A DNA stretch of 64,000 nt, taken from NCBI RefSeq assembly GCF_050410795.1, contig NZ_CP191258.1:4464001-4528000 (forward strand). Reading direction: 5' to 3'. The translations under genes were made by a program, and so were the position numbers. Below the pieces are notes generated by a model, which saw only the letters and a program-made list of their open reading frames with translations, was not told the origin of the DNA and made no database searches. The DNA comes from Fontivita pretiosa. GTDB taxonomy: Bacteria; Planctomycetota; Phycisphaerae; Tepidisphaerales; Tepidisphaeraceae. Shown one piece after another: positions 43,001 to 49,934 of this stretch. How positions within the stretch are numbered: the stretch's first letter is position 1; each line of letters begins with the position of its first letter.

Positions 43001-46000
43001 CTTCGAGCACGAGTGCAAGGATGATGCGACGGCGGCGGATCCGATCCTGGCGACGGACATTGGCGGGGGCGTGCTGAGGCTGAACATGGGCCCGCACGCC
43101 GCGGCGCGAATGACCGTCAACACCCTGGATGGCAACGAGCAGTTCGTCGTCGAGCCTGACCCGGACAATCCGGGGTCGGTGCTGGTCAAGGCTTTTGGAT
43201 TTGCCCAGAGCTTCGCGGGGATCACGAAGATCCAGGCCGACGGAGGCAACGGCGATGACAGCATCTTCATCGATCCGAGACTGACGGTGACGGCGCAGCT
43301 CAGCGGCGGGGGCGGGAACGACACGATCACTGCGGGCGGCGGCAGTGCCACGCTGAACGGCAATGACGGGGATGATCAGCTCAGTGGCGGCGCCGCAGGC
43401 GATCAGATCTCCGGCGACGCGGGCAACGATACGCTCATCGGCGCCGACGCGAATGATCTGCTGATCGGCGGCGCCAACGAGGACGCGCTCTACGGCGATG
43501 CCGGCGACGATACGCTCAACGGCGGCACGGAAGCGGATCAACTGTGGGGCGGAAGCGGCGCAGATTCCATGGTCGGCGGGGATGGAAATGACACGCTGCA
43601 CGGAGAAGCGGGCGGCGACAACCTCTCGGGAAGCGCCGGCGATGATGAGCTGATTGGTGGAGACGACAACGATGTGCTCTTGGGCGCGGACGGGCTGGAT
43701 TCGCTTGCCGGTGACGGCGGGAACGACACGCTCGACGGCGGCAACGACGCCGACGGCATCTACGGTGGCGAAGGAGACGATTCGGCCTCCGGACGCGCGG
43801 GTAATGATCGGCTCTTCGGCGAGGCGGGAAATGACACGCTCAACGGCGACGGGGATGACGACAGCCTCTTTGGAGGGCAGGGCCACGACAGCCTGAGCGG
43901 CGGAGCCGGCGCCGATCAGCTCTTTGGCGAAGCCGGCGACGATACCGCCTCCGGCGGCGATGGAAACGACACGATCGCCGGCGACGAGGGCAATGATCGG
44001 CTCGACGGCCAGAACGATCACGACAGCATCACCGGCGGCAGCGGCGCCGACTCGATCCTCGGCGGCGGGGGAAACGATACGATCAGTGGAGACGAAGATG
44101 CCGACACCGTCCTGGGCGGAAGCGGCGCCGACTCGATCGACGGCGGCACGGGCGCCGATCTGCTCCAGGGCGGCAGTGGCGCCGACACCATCCACGGACA
44201 GCAGGACAACGATCTGATCGACGGGCAGGATGATCCGGACAATCTGTTTGGCGACGCCGGCAACGATACGATCACTGGCGGCACGGGCGCCGACACGGTC
44301 GAAGGCGGCGCCGATCAGGACAGCATCAGCGGCGACACCGACGCGGATCTGCTGTTTGGAAATGCCGGCGACGACACCATCCACGGCAATGCCGGCAACG
44401 ATACCGCCCGCGGCGGCAGCGGCTCGGATATCCTCTTCGGAGATGATGGATCGGATTGGCTGTTCGGCGACAGCGAGCCGGACATCATCTTTGGCGACGA
44501 AGGGCAGGTCGTGCTCGCTTCGGCGCTGGCTCTGCGCCGTGCCGGCGCGGGCGCGGATGCCGCGGTCATCCTCCGCATCGAGAGCATCAACCCGTCGGTC
44601 GGCGGCGACGATCGCATGTTTGGCCTGGAAGGCGACGACACGATGCTCGGCGGCTTCGGCGGCGATCAGATCGACGGAGGTCCCGGCGACAACATCATGC
44701 TGGGCGACAACGGGCTGCTGTCCTATATCATCGTCAACAAGACCTCGCAGCTCGTGCTCATCACCACCACCGATCCGACCCTCGGCGCCAGCGACGAGAT
44801 TATCGCCCAGGACGGCAATGACTCGATCATGGGTGGCACCGCGGCCGAGACCATTCGCGGCGGGGCGGGGGATGACCTGATCTTCGGCGATCATGGGAAG
44901 ATCGATTACACGCTGCCGGCCAATGCGAACTTCATCTCGATCGACACCGGCGGCGGCGACGGCGGCGGCAACGACGTGATCTTCGGCGAAGCGGGCGACG
45001 ACACCGTGCTCGGCGGGCAGGCAGCCGACATCGCGCGAGGTGGCGGCGGAGATGACGACCTGATCGGCGGGCACAACGTGGCCGGCGCCGATGGCGCCGA
45101 TCAGCTCGACGGCGGCGAAGGAAGCGACGCGATCGTGGGGGACAATGGATCGATCGTCCGCCGGACCGATGCGAGCAGTCCGCGATTTCGGACGCTCGCC
45201 GGCGGCAGGCTGTATGATTCGGCGGGCAATCCCGCGGTCGGCGCCGCGCCGCAACCAGATCCGGCCGGCAGCATCGGGCGGGACATCATCCTTCTGGATC
45301 ACTCGTCCGCGACGGGCAGCGAGCGATTCGGCGGCGACTCGATTGCCGGCGGGGCGGGCAACGACTGCGTGTTTGGCGGGCTGGGCAACGACACGATCCA
45401 GGGCGACGGATCGATCGCGCTGCTGGTCAGCGCCACGACGCCATCGACGATCGCGCCCACCGACGGCGACGACTACATCGAAGGCAACGGCGGCCAAGAC
45501 CTGATCTTCGGCAACGGCGGGCAGGACGACATCGTCGGAGGAAGCTCCGGCGAATTCGGGCTGAGCGATTCTGCGATGCGACCCGATGGTTCAGACCTGA
45601 TCTTCGGCGGGGCCGGGAACCTGACGGCGCGCAACGATCCGGGCGACACGACGATCGGTGGTCACGCCGCCGATGCCGATTGCATCCTTGCCGACAATGG
45701 CACGATCTATCGTGTCGTGCGTGTGGATGGTTCGGGCAACAGCGATTTCGTGAGATTCAACTACGACAACTACGCCGGTTCGCTGCGGATCATCCCGCGC
45801 GCCGTACGGCTGCTGGATTACACGGCCGGGACCGGCGCGGGCGGTGATCTGGGTGCGGCGGACACTGTGTATGGTGAAGCCGGCGACGACGTCATCCACG
45901 GGCAGGTCGGCAACGACGTGCTCTTCGGCGATGGGCAGGATGACGACCTGTTTGGCGGAATAGGGCACGATCGTATGTACGGCGGAAGCGGCGAGGACGG

Positions 46001-47192
46001 CATGGTCGGAGACGACGGCCTGATCCTCATCAGCCGCAATGGCCTCAGCGAGCCGCTGTACGGCATCAGCTCGCCGAACCTCATGCTGAACATCACGCTG
46101 CCGGGAATGTTCACCGGCGCCTGGACGTTCATCACCGGACGTCTGCACAAGATGGCGCGGCTGATGCACATGAGCAGCGGCGGGAACGATCTGATGTACG
46201 GCGGGCTGGGGGATGATTTCATGCATGGCGGCGCAGGCGACGACGCCCTCAGCGGCGCCGAGGCGCAGGCGCAGTGGTACAACGCCCGGCCCGTCGGCGC
46301 GGCGTTTTTCGCGGGGCTGTTCAACGTCGCCGATCCGACCAACCCGCTGGGCTACGATCCGGCGACGACGACGTTCGCCGCCTACGACAACAGCACGTCG
46401 ATCAGCCCGATGCGACTGGTCGCCAACTTCTTCCTGAACTTCGATGCGACCGACGCCAGCGGCGCCAAGATCCTGGACGGGAAGGACCGGCTCTTCGGCG
46501 ATGGCGGAAACGACTGGCTGGTGGGCGGGACGATGAATGACCGCGCATTCGGCGGGGCGGGCGATGACGTGATGAACAATGACGACAACCTCCAGACCAA
46601 CGGAGGCTTGAACGATCGTCCCGATTCGCCGGCCTTTGCCGACCGTGACTTTGCCTTCGGCGGGACGGGGCGGGATGCGCTGATCGCCAACACCGGCGGA
46701 GATCGCATGTTCGACTGGCATGGTGAATACAACAGTTTCTTCGTGCCGTTCTCGGTGTTCGGCGAGCCGACGCTTTTCCGGCGGGGCAATCCGGGGCTGG
46801 TGAGCTTCCTGCTTGCCCTGGGTCGCGAGAGCGGGGCCGACGTTATGCTGAGCGAACCGAACGGCGAGCTGGGGCTGAGCGCCGCGGGCGACAGCGGCGA
46901 GCCGCGCGACGAGCAGCCGGGCAACGTCCCCGGCGTGCCTCGCGACACCTTCGGCGCGCCCGAAGACGATCGCTGGACGGCCCTGCCGCTGGGCGGGGCG
47001 CTGGGCACGGCTCCGTCCCTGTCACCATCACCCTCGCAGCCTGCCGAGGCGCCCGATGGTTCACTGGCCAGCGGGGATTCCACAGCGACCGAGCTGCTTC
47101 AGCTTTCAGGTGGTACCGTCAGCCTTGGTGACGGCGCCGCGGATCCGATGGACTGGACGCAGGCCGGCGATGCCCTGGAGCTTTTGCCGTAA
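34074..47192 (+). CDS. Giant secreted protein: planctomycete leader, two sialidase-like beta-propellers, repeat modules and a long RTX tract
   Basis: A 4372-residue protein; AAGGAGG lies a few bases before the ATG. Residues 23-35 (PVVEQLEKRMLLA) match the LEPR-XLL-type leader of large planctomycete surface proteins. Residues about 60-835 form a VPS10/sortilin-like propeller with Asp-box type SSDGGEHW, SSDGGKQF and STNQGANW. From about 1000 to 3040 there are several copies of a beta-rich module with EF-hand-like loops (DLNGDTLITADD near 2414; DINRDGVVKMRE near 2670). A second propeller, about 1519-1962, has SSDGGATW, SSDGGQSF and STDGGASF. Residues about 3055-4175 hold dozens of GGxGxDxxx calcium-binding nonapeptides. 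Likely a calcium-stabilised adhesin or surface-layer component. The C-terminal 190 residues are Pro/Ser-rich and unassigned. Confidence 0.92.
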   Translation: MPRARRRNGGGPVRAIAARAFRPVVEQLEKRMLLAVQTGIPNWLEQGPGPVTGANTGAEIPPDNPAAGAVEALATPPHDPRIVFAGTVSGGVWRSLNATSANPTWQPLTDRLASLSIGAIALGHFDADGNPITRNTPLTLPHTKLVVYAGYGRVSSGSRLGGPRVGLVMSSDGGEHWTPIGGKTFNGLDIRSIVPSRSDRNTILVAARSRPGNSSNKAGVWLSSDGGKQFRQVFAGEVSHLVGDPGNANRFYAAVPGRGVFRSASGGASGSWTAVNNGLAGFATASRIELAVHHSAGGNVVYAGIIGSNQRATGVFRSTNQGANWTPIPNLPSLHPGSQGGTHFALVADPSDPNIVFVSGDRDTALSSGNVWRADISSSGNPWTQVVYQNADPGGTIIGTAPHADSRDMVFNALGDLLHADDGGIYRLNNPNGISGLPRFWDSRNGNLRAVEFWSAAYNPLHGTMFGGTQDIGVAVQRLDRGLNWRSRPSGDGGIAQINTSTPGQVTYYYSSQNLGGFREETYDAAGNLVASLEIPLAVNGAVGRTLTGSGILRDSNGNRRFDNTRPFLTQYALSATNPTTRMLIGTSYLYESFDGGATLHSLGGIDVSNVGDNFDDDGDGGLDTAASPDRDEVAPLTQFGRVTAIAYGGFSGGVPAPDVAYVAAGKRLAVRTSIATANAPALTDFTDRAVYSGNVVNGGDIRDIVLDPREWRTGYLVDDNGDVFRLRNAGAAAGDWTRITGSLKKLTTDLRSVEVIVDQRLPAGIAVIVAGRGGVYGTFNPGENATWFKVGRGLPNVLVTDVRYDRTDVLHCGSWGRGAWRIDNFLATIFGPALRSRPEPVKTRAPSDGRGILQISGDEQTNKDDTIRLVLDEANPQVLNVFVNNTTNNPDFVIDASAVHEVQVSGGQGNDTLLIDHANGLVSFPGGITFDETAPGARQDINQTPISSGVVGKLRDGLAGLANWGAKIAQLAELTRSLPGLGKSLADTLSIGDGTLPIGGALQRGLVQPIQQYFTNDLTPTAQELADLLKTLSTPLGNITFGVDPVSIGAGLFTDSAGQQELRFDLALHLDGFAGQLPLDFASSVESLGLNFTSSGKVDLSTRLNLDFSFGVNLAPNLSDAEAFFIRVNDLSAGARVSAGQIPVKAPIVDDDADLTMTGEAINVEVNLGFLGARIVNGAVKLDASVRIDVQNPDADDAGRITLTELTGTSISSLLDVSAAGTLDVNLPFRVSLAGVKSEAEPVLKISSSDLFGSAPQVTTENFDRLLDFRNISASNMLALLRQLAAGLGRISDSPVFDVPIPFTSKSLGEAIDFAASATTKLTDPLVDSSGQPNFTSAQDLAVRLAVALGLDPSTINLRYDPATKDLTYRVSFAHAFSGTAAINLGTSLAPVAELGFSSQFDLEARAGADFTFGVNLTPLQGEQTLGDKFFIQNATLAGSVNLSASDIDALARIGFLGIGVENGNGTLAASAMVQLQNPSATLTRDSDGTANRVSLAELLGAVLNNPSALIRPAQSGPLMPGVSVNVSQMAGNQMEPVIVIDPTDPRRMFIASNRDRAGSMMAAVSSDGGATWTSRLIATGPTSGGGDGFDFGCCDPAATFDRFGNLYFAYLNNPHDKVIVLISSDGGQSFSLLREFTVPRPAPNTTPKLDRPVLASGPGDSPDNASVWLAFRDDTPGSATPGIVVAGARVSAKGKQNVGAFGSLQSVPGSSFGNFPDLAVGPRGQVLVAWQFADITVAEGPSTISVSLDPDGLNTAQGFGPAQLVTNTNVGPKDGIPAQPDRKITAAPRIGYALAGPYIGRAYVLYTDEKLDSMGHETSDTNIVLRYSDKDGAMGSWSKPVGVSIDSGTNSQFFGQLAVDPKTGYVAASWYDARNDPMNKKVQLFATVSTDGGASFRQNTQVSLGQSDQAAAEPHEGTNIDFGDYTGLAFFDGSFYPAWADNATTAGGKFDIYTCKITVSSPSSPAPLRGRELEDSGIQFTGSAQAELPIKVDGGFISLPGDARVTINWSDLSDPGTLDVQFVNLEDALNFEGLTFDTILAALQQVVDYLGKLRGFGFLNNDLPLLNVSVGEALDYAQRFNEKLQQLRDNPAGSVQTLAAAIEAQFGLPAGSVQVSLDGDNLKTQLEFKPHFDVARSLNFDIGSLLSLASGPVANLGGVLNISGSASLSLVADAELKLDLGVDLSDPLNPVPFLYDTTKLSINGGINAMIPQLTVAIGPLGAEIRNGSASLTADFDAVLLDVDMDGRHLFSELATLRAQDVKVDLAGMAHVDLPIYFPIGTALMPSLVIDIPSLAELFRGTPGSVTLVSAPDLSGALNLDLLNDLSGLLDGLDRLLALLQGALDSKAFGRNMPLVGTKLKDGAQVIGTFRSDVINRLRPFFEAADPKNVSYVRNALFSVLGPGTGGLNVLGDLNGDTLITADDIRVVMDHPTAPNDVRFDLLLSRDPVVISTPLNLDIGIPALRLQTNGSVNVAMGFDFAMGIGLNRSRGVYFDTTAANELKLDFDVSISGFTGAGQLALLKISAADSTSNPTHFGGMFTVDLADADNKLTINELGAAAITARLNATANVNLGLNVSFGNDARFPSLLSDFRLNWVFDNDTTDAVFGGAPRVAFENIRLRLGSFFSNFASPVLGEVKRVLAPLQPLVDLLDTNVPMLAKVDSVRNFFDINRDGVVKMREVVQKLDPSPVFSFIDGITALNNLVNAIPGGSTSYELVLGRFDLNNVPDLRNLTSLENTTLTNLTQANVNAQLQSQAPGFASALNNPNLGTPGSAGGGKFEMPIIQSPAQVFKLLLGQDVELFRWQMPVLDLNLSIQKSFPIIGPIAATFGGAVGIRASVGFGYDTFGLREWRRTGNESLVREGFFLIDKPAGGSTDPAEITATGQITIGAGVDVVIASAFIEGSIRGTLNLNLDDPNDDGKVRFKELSDNFDQGVLCIFDVDGSLSAGLRIRASVGVWPFKKSFNYDSPRIELLSFEHECKDDATAADPILATDIGGGVLRLNMGPHAAARMTVNTLDGNEQFVVEPDPDNPGSVLVKAFGFAQSFAGITKIQADGGNGDDSIFIDPRLTVTAQLSGGGGNDTITAGGGSATLNGNDGDDQLSGGAAGDQISGDAGNDTLIGADANDLLIGGANEDALYGDAGDDTLNGGTEADQLWGGSGADSMVGGDGNDTLHGEAGGDNLSGSAGDDELIGGDDNDVLLGADGLDSLAGDGGNDTLDGGNDADGIYGGEGDDSASGRAGNDRLFGEAGNDTLNGDGDDDSLFGGQGHDSLSGGAGADQLFGEAGDDTASGGDGNDTIAGDEGNDRLDGQNDHDSITGGSGADSILGGGGNDTISGDEDADTVLGGSGADSIDGGTGADLLQGGSGADTIHGQQDNDLIDGQDDPDNLFGDAGNDTITGGTGADTVEGGADQDSISGDTDADLLFGNAGDDTIHGNAGNDTARGGSGSDILFGDDGSDWLFGDSEPDIIFGDEGQVVLASALALRRAGAGADAAVILRIESINPSVGGDDRMFGLEGDDTMLGGFGGDQIDGGPGDNIMLGDNGLLSYIIVNKTSQLVLITTTDPTLGASDEIIAQDGNDSIMGGTAAETIRGGAGDDLIFGDHGKIDYTLPANANFISIDTGGGDGGGNDVIFGEAGDDTVLGGQAADIARGGGGDDDLIGGHNVAGADGADQLDGGEGSDAIVGDNGSIVRRTDASSPRFRTLAGGRLYDSAGNPAVGAAPQPDPAGSIGRDIILLDHSSATGSERFGGDSIAGGAGNDCVFGGLGNDTIQGDGSIALLVSATTPSTIAPTDGDDYIEGNGGQDLIFGNGGQDDIVGGSSGEFGLSDSAMRPDGSDLIFGGAGNLTARNDPGDTTIGGHAADADCILADNGTIYRVVRVDGSGNSDFVRFNYDNYAGSLRIIPRAVRLLDYTAGTGAGGDLGAADTVYGEAGDDVIHGQVGNDVLFGDGQDDDLFGGIGHDRMYGGSGEDGMVGDDGLILISRNGLSEPLYGISSPNLMLNITLPGMFTGAWTFITGRLHKMARLMHMSSGGNDLMYGGLGDDFMHGGAGDDALSGAEAQAQWYNARPVGAAFFAGLFNVADPTNPLGYDPATTTFAAYDNSTSISPMRLVANFFLNFDATDASGAKILDGKDRLFGDGGNDWLVGGTMNDRAFGGAGDDVMNNDDNLQTNGGLNDRPDSPAFADRDFAFGGTGRDALIANTGGDRMFDWHGEYNSFFVPFSVFGEPTLFRRGNPGLVSFLLALGRESGADVMLSEPNGELGLSAAGDSGEPRDEQPGNVPGVPRDTFGAPEDDRWTALPLGGALGTAPSLSPSPSQPAEAPDGSLASGDSTATELLQLSGGTVSLGDGAADPMDWTQAGDALELLP

Positions 47193-47240
47193 CTCGGCCG
47201 GCCTGCTGCCGCGGCCTGCGAACCACGCTACTTCGCCACG

Positions 47241-48668
47241 CTACTGCGCAGCGCCGTCGGCCAGGTCGAACGCGAAGATCCGGGCATCGCGCAGCGTGAA
47301 GACGAACTGCACGGGCTGGCCCCGCAGCGATGAGAGCGGCGCCTTCCATCGAACCTCGTGCGCCAGCGAATCGCCCTTGACTGGCTGGCAGTCGTCGAAG
47401 TCAAAGCCGCTGATGGCCTTGCCGCTGGGGTCGCAGACGCGGACTCGCAGCTCGCCGTCCACTTTCGCATTGACCGTCAGGCGATCCGCGAGCAGCGGCG
47501 CGACCGCGGTGCGCAGATGCCCGGGCGTAGCGTCGGCAGCGTAGCAGACGTAGCGGTCTCGCGGCATGCGTGCCAGGCCGACCTGACGCGTGCGGAAGCG
47601 ATCGGCCTTGTGTCCCAGCGCATAGCCGCCGTAGTAGATGAAGACTTCATCGCCCACGGGCACCTGATCGTCGGCCCAGGCGTGAGCGCGATCCCACGTG
47701 CCGGGCTGGGGATTGCGATCCAGGAACGGTTCGGTGTCGCGGTTCCAGTGTTCGCCGTCGCGGCTCCAGGCCAGCACCGTGTATCCCAGCCCGGCGAAGT
47801 TGCGGTTGTCGTCCTTGAGATCTCTGGCGTTGAGTCCCGGCTCGCAGTTGAGATCATCTCGGAGGATCTTGACCATGCCCACGAGCAACTCGCCCCGGGG
47901 AAGGATGGCGCTCAGCCCGTAGAACTCCGTTTCGCCCTGCTCGCGTGGGCTGGTGGGGTCTGGCCGCACGCTGATCCACGGCTGTCGCCAGTGGATCAGG
48001 TCGTCGCTGACGCTCATGTGCGGGATTCGCCGATTGCTGTCCCACGACGGGTCCAGCTTCATCATGACCGACAGAAACCCCATGTAGCGGTTGCGGATCG
48101 GATCCCACTCGATGCCGGTGATGTCGTGGTTGGCCCTGATCACCGGGCCGGGCGCCAGGTATTTCCAGTTCACTCCGTCGGGCGAGCCGGCGACTTGCAG
48201 CCCGCCGTCCTTCCACCACGCCAGCTTGTAGCGCGTCGAGGGATCTTTGTAACTCGGCCCTTCATCGATGACGCTGGCGCCGAACTGAATGGGCGGGGTG
48301 TCGAGCACTTTGTGCGGACGGATCCAGTGGATGCCGTCATCGGACTCGATCAGTGCCAGGCTGGAGGCGCCGGCGTTGCCCGGAGAAAACGGGATGTTGT
48401 ACCACATGCGAAAGCGCCGGGTCTGCGGATCGCGGATCACCGTCAGCCAGGGCTGGAAGTTCTGGTCGTGCTCGGCATCGACGACGGGCTGGGGATGGCG
48501 ATGTGGCTGGCATACACATCGCTGGAGATGATCAACGTTGGAAATCAGGCTTTGATCCAGCAACACATAGGGGTTTGGCCGCCACTGCTGCGGCGCGGAC
48601 GCCGCCGAGACCATCGTGGCCAGGCAGCAAGCGACTATCCCCACCATCACGCAATTCCACAGGATCAT
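47241..48668 (-). CDS. Secreted five-bladed beta-propeller protein, GH43/GH32-like
   Basis: A 475-residue protein. The ATG at 48668 is chosen because GGAG stands six bases upstream; ATG 48680 is the alternative. Signal peptide: ILWNCVMVGIVACCLATMVSA. The rest shows propeller blades typical of GH32/43-like proteins: WLTVIRDPQTRRFRMWYN, SLALIESDDGIHWIRP, LAWWKDGGLQVAGSPDGVNW, MSVSDDLIHWRQP, LAWSRDGEHWNRDTEP and EVFIYYGGYALGH. The last 110 residues form a beta-sandwich-like C-terminal domain. An extracellular carbohydrate-binding or hydrolysing role is inferred; catalytic residues cannot be assigned with confidence. It is divergent from the mutarotase-like gene, and both may act on the same sugar. 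Confidence 0.8.
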   Translation of the reverse strand: MILWNCVMVGIVACCLATMVSAASAPQQWRPNPYVLLDQSLISNVDHLQRCVCQPHRHPQPVVDAEHDQNFQPWLTVIRDPQTRRFRMWYNIPFSPGNAGASSLALIESDDGIHWIRPHKVLDTPPIQFGASVIDEGPSYKDPSTRYKLAWWKDGGLQVAGSPDGVNWKYLAPGPVIRANHDITGIEWDPIRNRYMGFLSVMMKLDPSWDSNRRIPHMSVSDDLIHWRQPWISVRPDPTSPREQGETEFYGLSAILPRGELLVGMVKILRDDLNCEPGLNARDLKDDNRNFAGLGYTVLAWSRDGEHWNRDTEPFLDRNPQPGTWDRAHAWADDQVPVGDEVFIYYGGYALGHKADRFRTRQVGLARMPRDRYVCYAADATPGHLRTAVAPLLADRLTVNAKVDGELRVRVCDPSGKAISGFDFDDCQPVKGDSLAHEVRWKAPLSSLRGQPVQFVFTLRDARIFAFDLADGAAQ

Positions 48669-48890
48669 TTTGTTCTCCATCGGTATGACTCTCGTCGTCC
48701 AAGCCAGCCCCCATTCGCTGCCCGCAGTCAGACTTGCCAGCGCCAGTTTCATGGTATCGCGGCAGGCGTCGCCGACAATGGCGGACGCGCAAGCTTGACA
48801 GGCGGGCGCATGAGCCTTGCAATGCCCGCTGATCCGGCGCTTGCCGCATCCTTTCATAGTCCGGGCGATGCGATCATGTTGACGATCGGG

Positions 48891-48914
48891 CTGCGTACGG
48901 GTCAGAGTACGCAG
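48891..48914. promoter_or_regulatory. Perfect 8-bp inverted repeat in the divergent GH43-like / mutarotase-like region
   Basis: CTGCGTAC and GTACGCAG flank an eight-base spacer, 37 bases before the mutarotase-like start. The 282-base divergent region otherwise holds nothing recognisable. The site has the size of an operator dyad, but no regulator gene is near. Confidence 0.35.
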
Positions 48915-48950
48915 CGCAACGATCGGCCGGGCACGATCGGGCGGAGAAAC

Positions 48951-49784
48951 ATGCCTTTGACGCGATTTGGCCCATGGCAAGTGCAGTGTCTGCCCGAGGA
49001 CGGGGCTCGTCTCAGCGTGCTGCGATTCGATCAGCAGGACCTGCTGACCACCGCGCCGGGGGCATTTCGCCCGCCCACTGCCGACTACGGCCAATACGAA
49101 ACCCGCCCGGTATACGGTTACGATGATTGCCTGCCGTCGGTGGCGGCGTGTCGTTTCCCGGGGATGGACTGGCGGGTTCCCGATCACGGTGAGCTGTGCT
49201 GGCTGAAGTGGGAGGCGGCCATCGAGCAGGGGGCTTTGCTCTGTCAGGTGCGCAGTGAGCAATTGCCGCTGCACTTCACGCGGCTGATGCGTTTTTCGGC
49301 GAACAGTCTGATCTGGCTGTTTGAGGCGCACAACCGGGGGAGTCGCCCGCTGCCGTTGCAGCATGTGATGCATCCGCTGATGCCGCTGGAGCAGATCGCC
49401 GACTTGAAACTGCCGAAAGCTTCCAGCGTTTTTGATGAAGCATCAGGCCGAACGATTGATCTGGAGGATGTCGAGTCGCATCTGCTGGGCCAGCCCAGTG
49501 GAACGGCCCGGATGCTGCTGCTGCGGGGCGTGGACGAGGGGCAAGTGATGATCGGGTTTCGCAGCGGCCTGCGATTGAGCGTTACTTTCCCGCGCGAGCT
49601 GTTTGCGACGGTGGGCATCTGGTGGAACTACGGCGGGTATCCGGACGAAGACGGTTGTCGGCGGGTCGAGTGCGCGTTTGAGCCGATTCCCGGGCCTTCC
49701 AGTTGCCTGGAAGAAGGAACCTATCTGGAGGTTCCGCCGCGGGGCACGCTCAAGTGGCAGGTCCGCTGGGACGTTCACTCATGA
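48951..49784 (+). CDS. Aldose 1-epimerase / galactose-mutarotase-like protein
   Basis: A 277-residue protein from ATG 48951, preceded by GGAGA. No signal peptide, so cytoplasmic. It reads as an all-beta supersandwich of the mutarotase class: YGYDDCLPSVAACRFPGMDWRVPDHGELCW with the substrate-side His, LMRFSANSLIWLFEAHNRGSRPLPLQHVMHPLMPLE, and a C-terminal set of strands. Enzymes of this class interconvert sugar anomers or modify sugar acids; the exact substrate is unknown. It is 150 bases upstream of the sugar-type MFS gene on the same strand, so a shared catabolic role is likely. Confidence 0.7.
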   Translation: MPLTRFGPWQVQCLPEDGARLSVLRFDQQDLLTTAPGAFRPPTADYGQYETRPVYGYDDCLPSVAACRFPGMDWRVPDHGELCWLKWEAAIEQGALLCQVRSEQLPLHFTRLMRFSANSLIWLFEAHNRGSRPLPLQHVMHPLMPLEQIADLKLPKASSVFDEASGRTIDLEDVESHLLGQPSGTARMLLLRGVDEGQVMIGFRSGLRLSVTFPRELFATVGIWWNYGGYPDEDGCRRVECAFEPIPGPSSCLEEGTYLEVPPRGTLKWQVRWDVHS

Positions 49785-49934
49785 AACACATGCGAGTCGA
49801 TGTCGGATCCGGCGGGCGTGCTGGCGGCGGCGGTTGATTCATCGTCAACGATTGTCCCACACGATGTGCATCTGTGGCACTCGGGCACGTCTGGCGATTG
49901 ACGGATCATTCACGTTGGCCGCCTGGTCATTCCG

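Noticed and set aside
41019..45497. 1492-codon open frame on the minus strand opposite the giant RTX gene
   Set aside because: It mirrors the GC-rich codon pattern of the sense gene (Val/Ala/Arg-rich, RTX repeats read backwards) and shows no domain; a shadow frame.
43240..46600. Regular repeats that might look like a CRISPR array
   Set aside because: They encode GGxGxD calcium-binding nonapeptides in one frame, are degenerate and have no unique spacers of constant size.
47358..48950. 531-codon plus-strand extension of the mutarotase-like gene
   Set aside because: It is antisense to the GH43-like gene; ATG 48951 has a GGAGA site and begins recognisable sequence.
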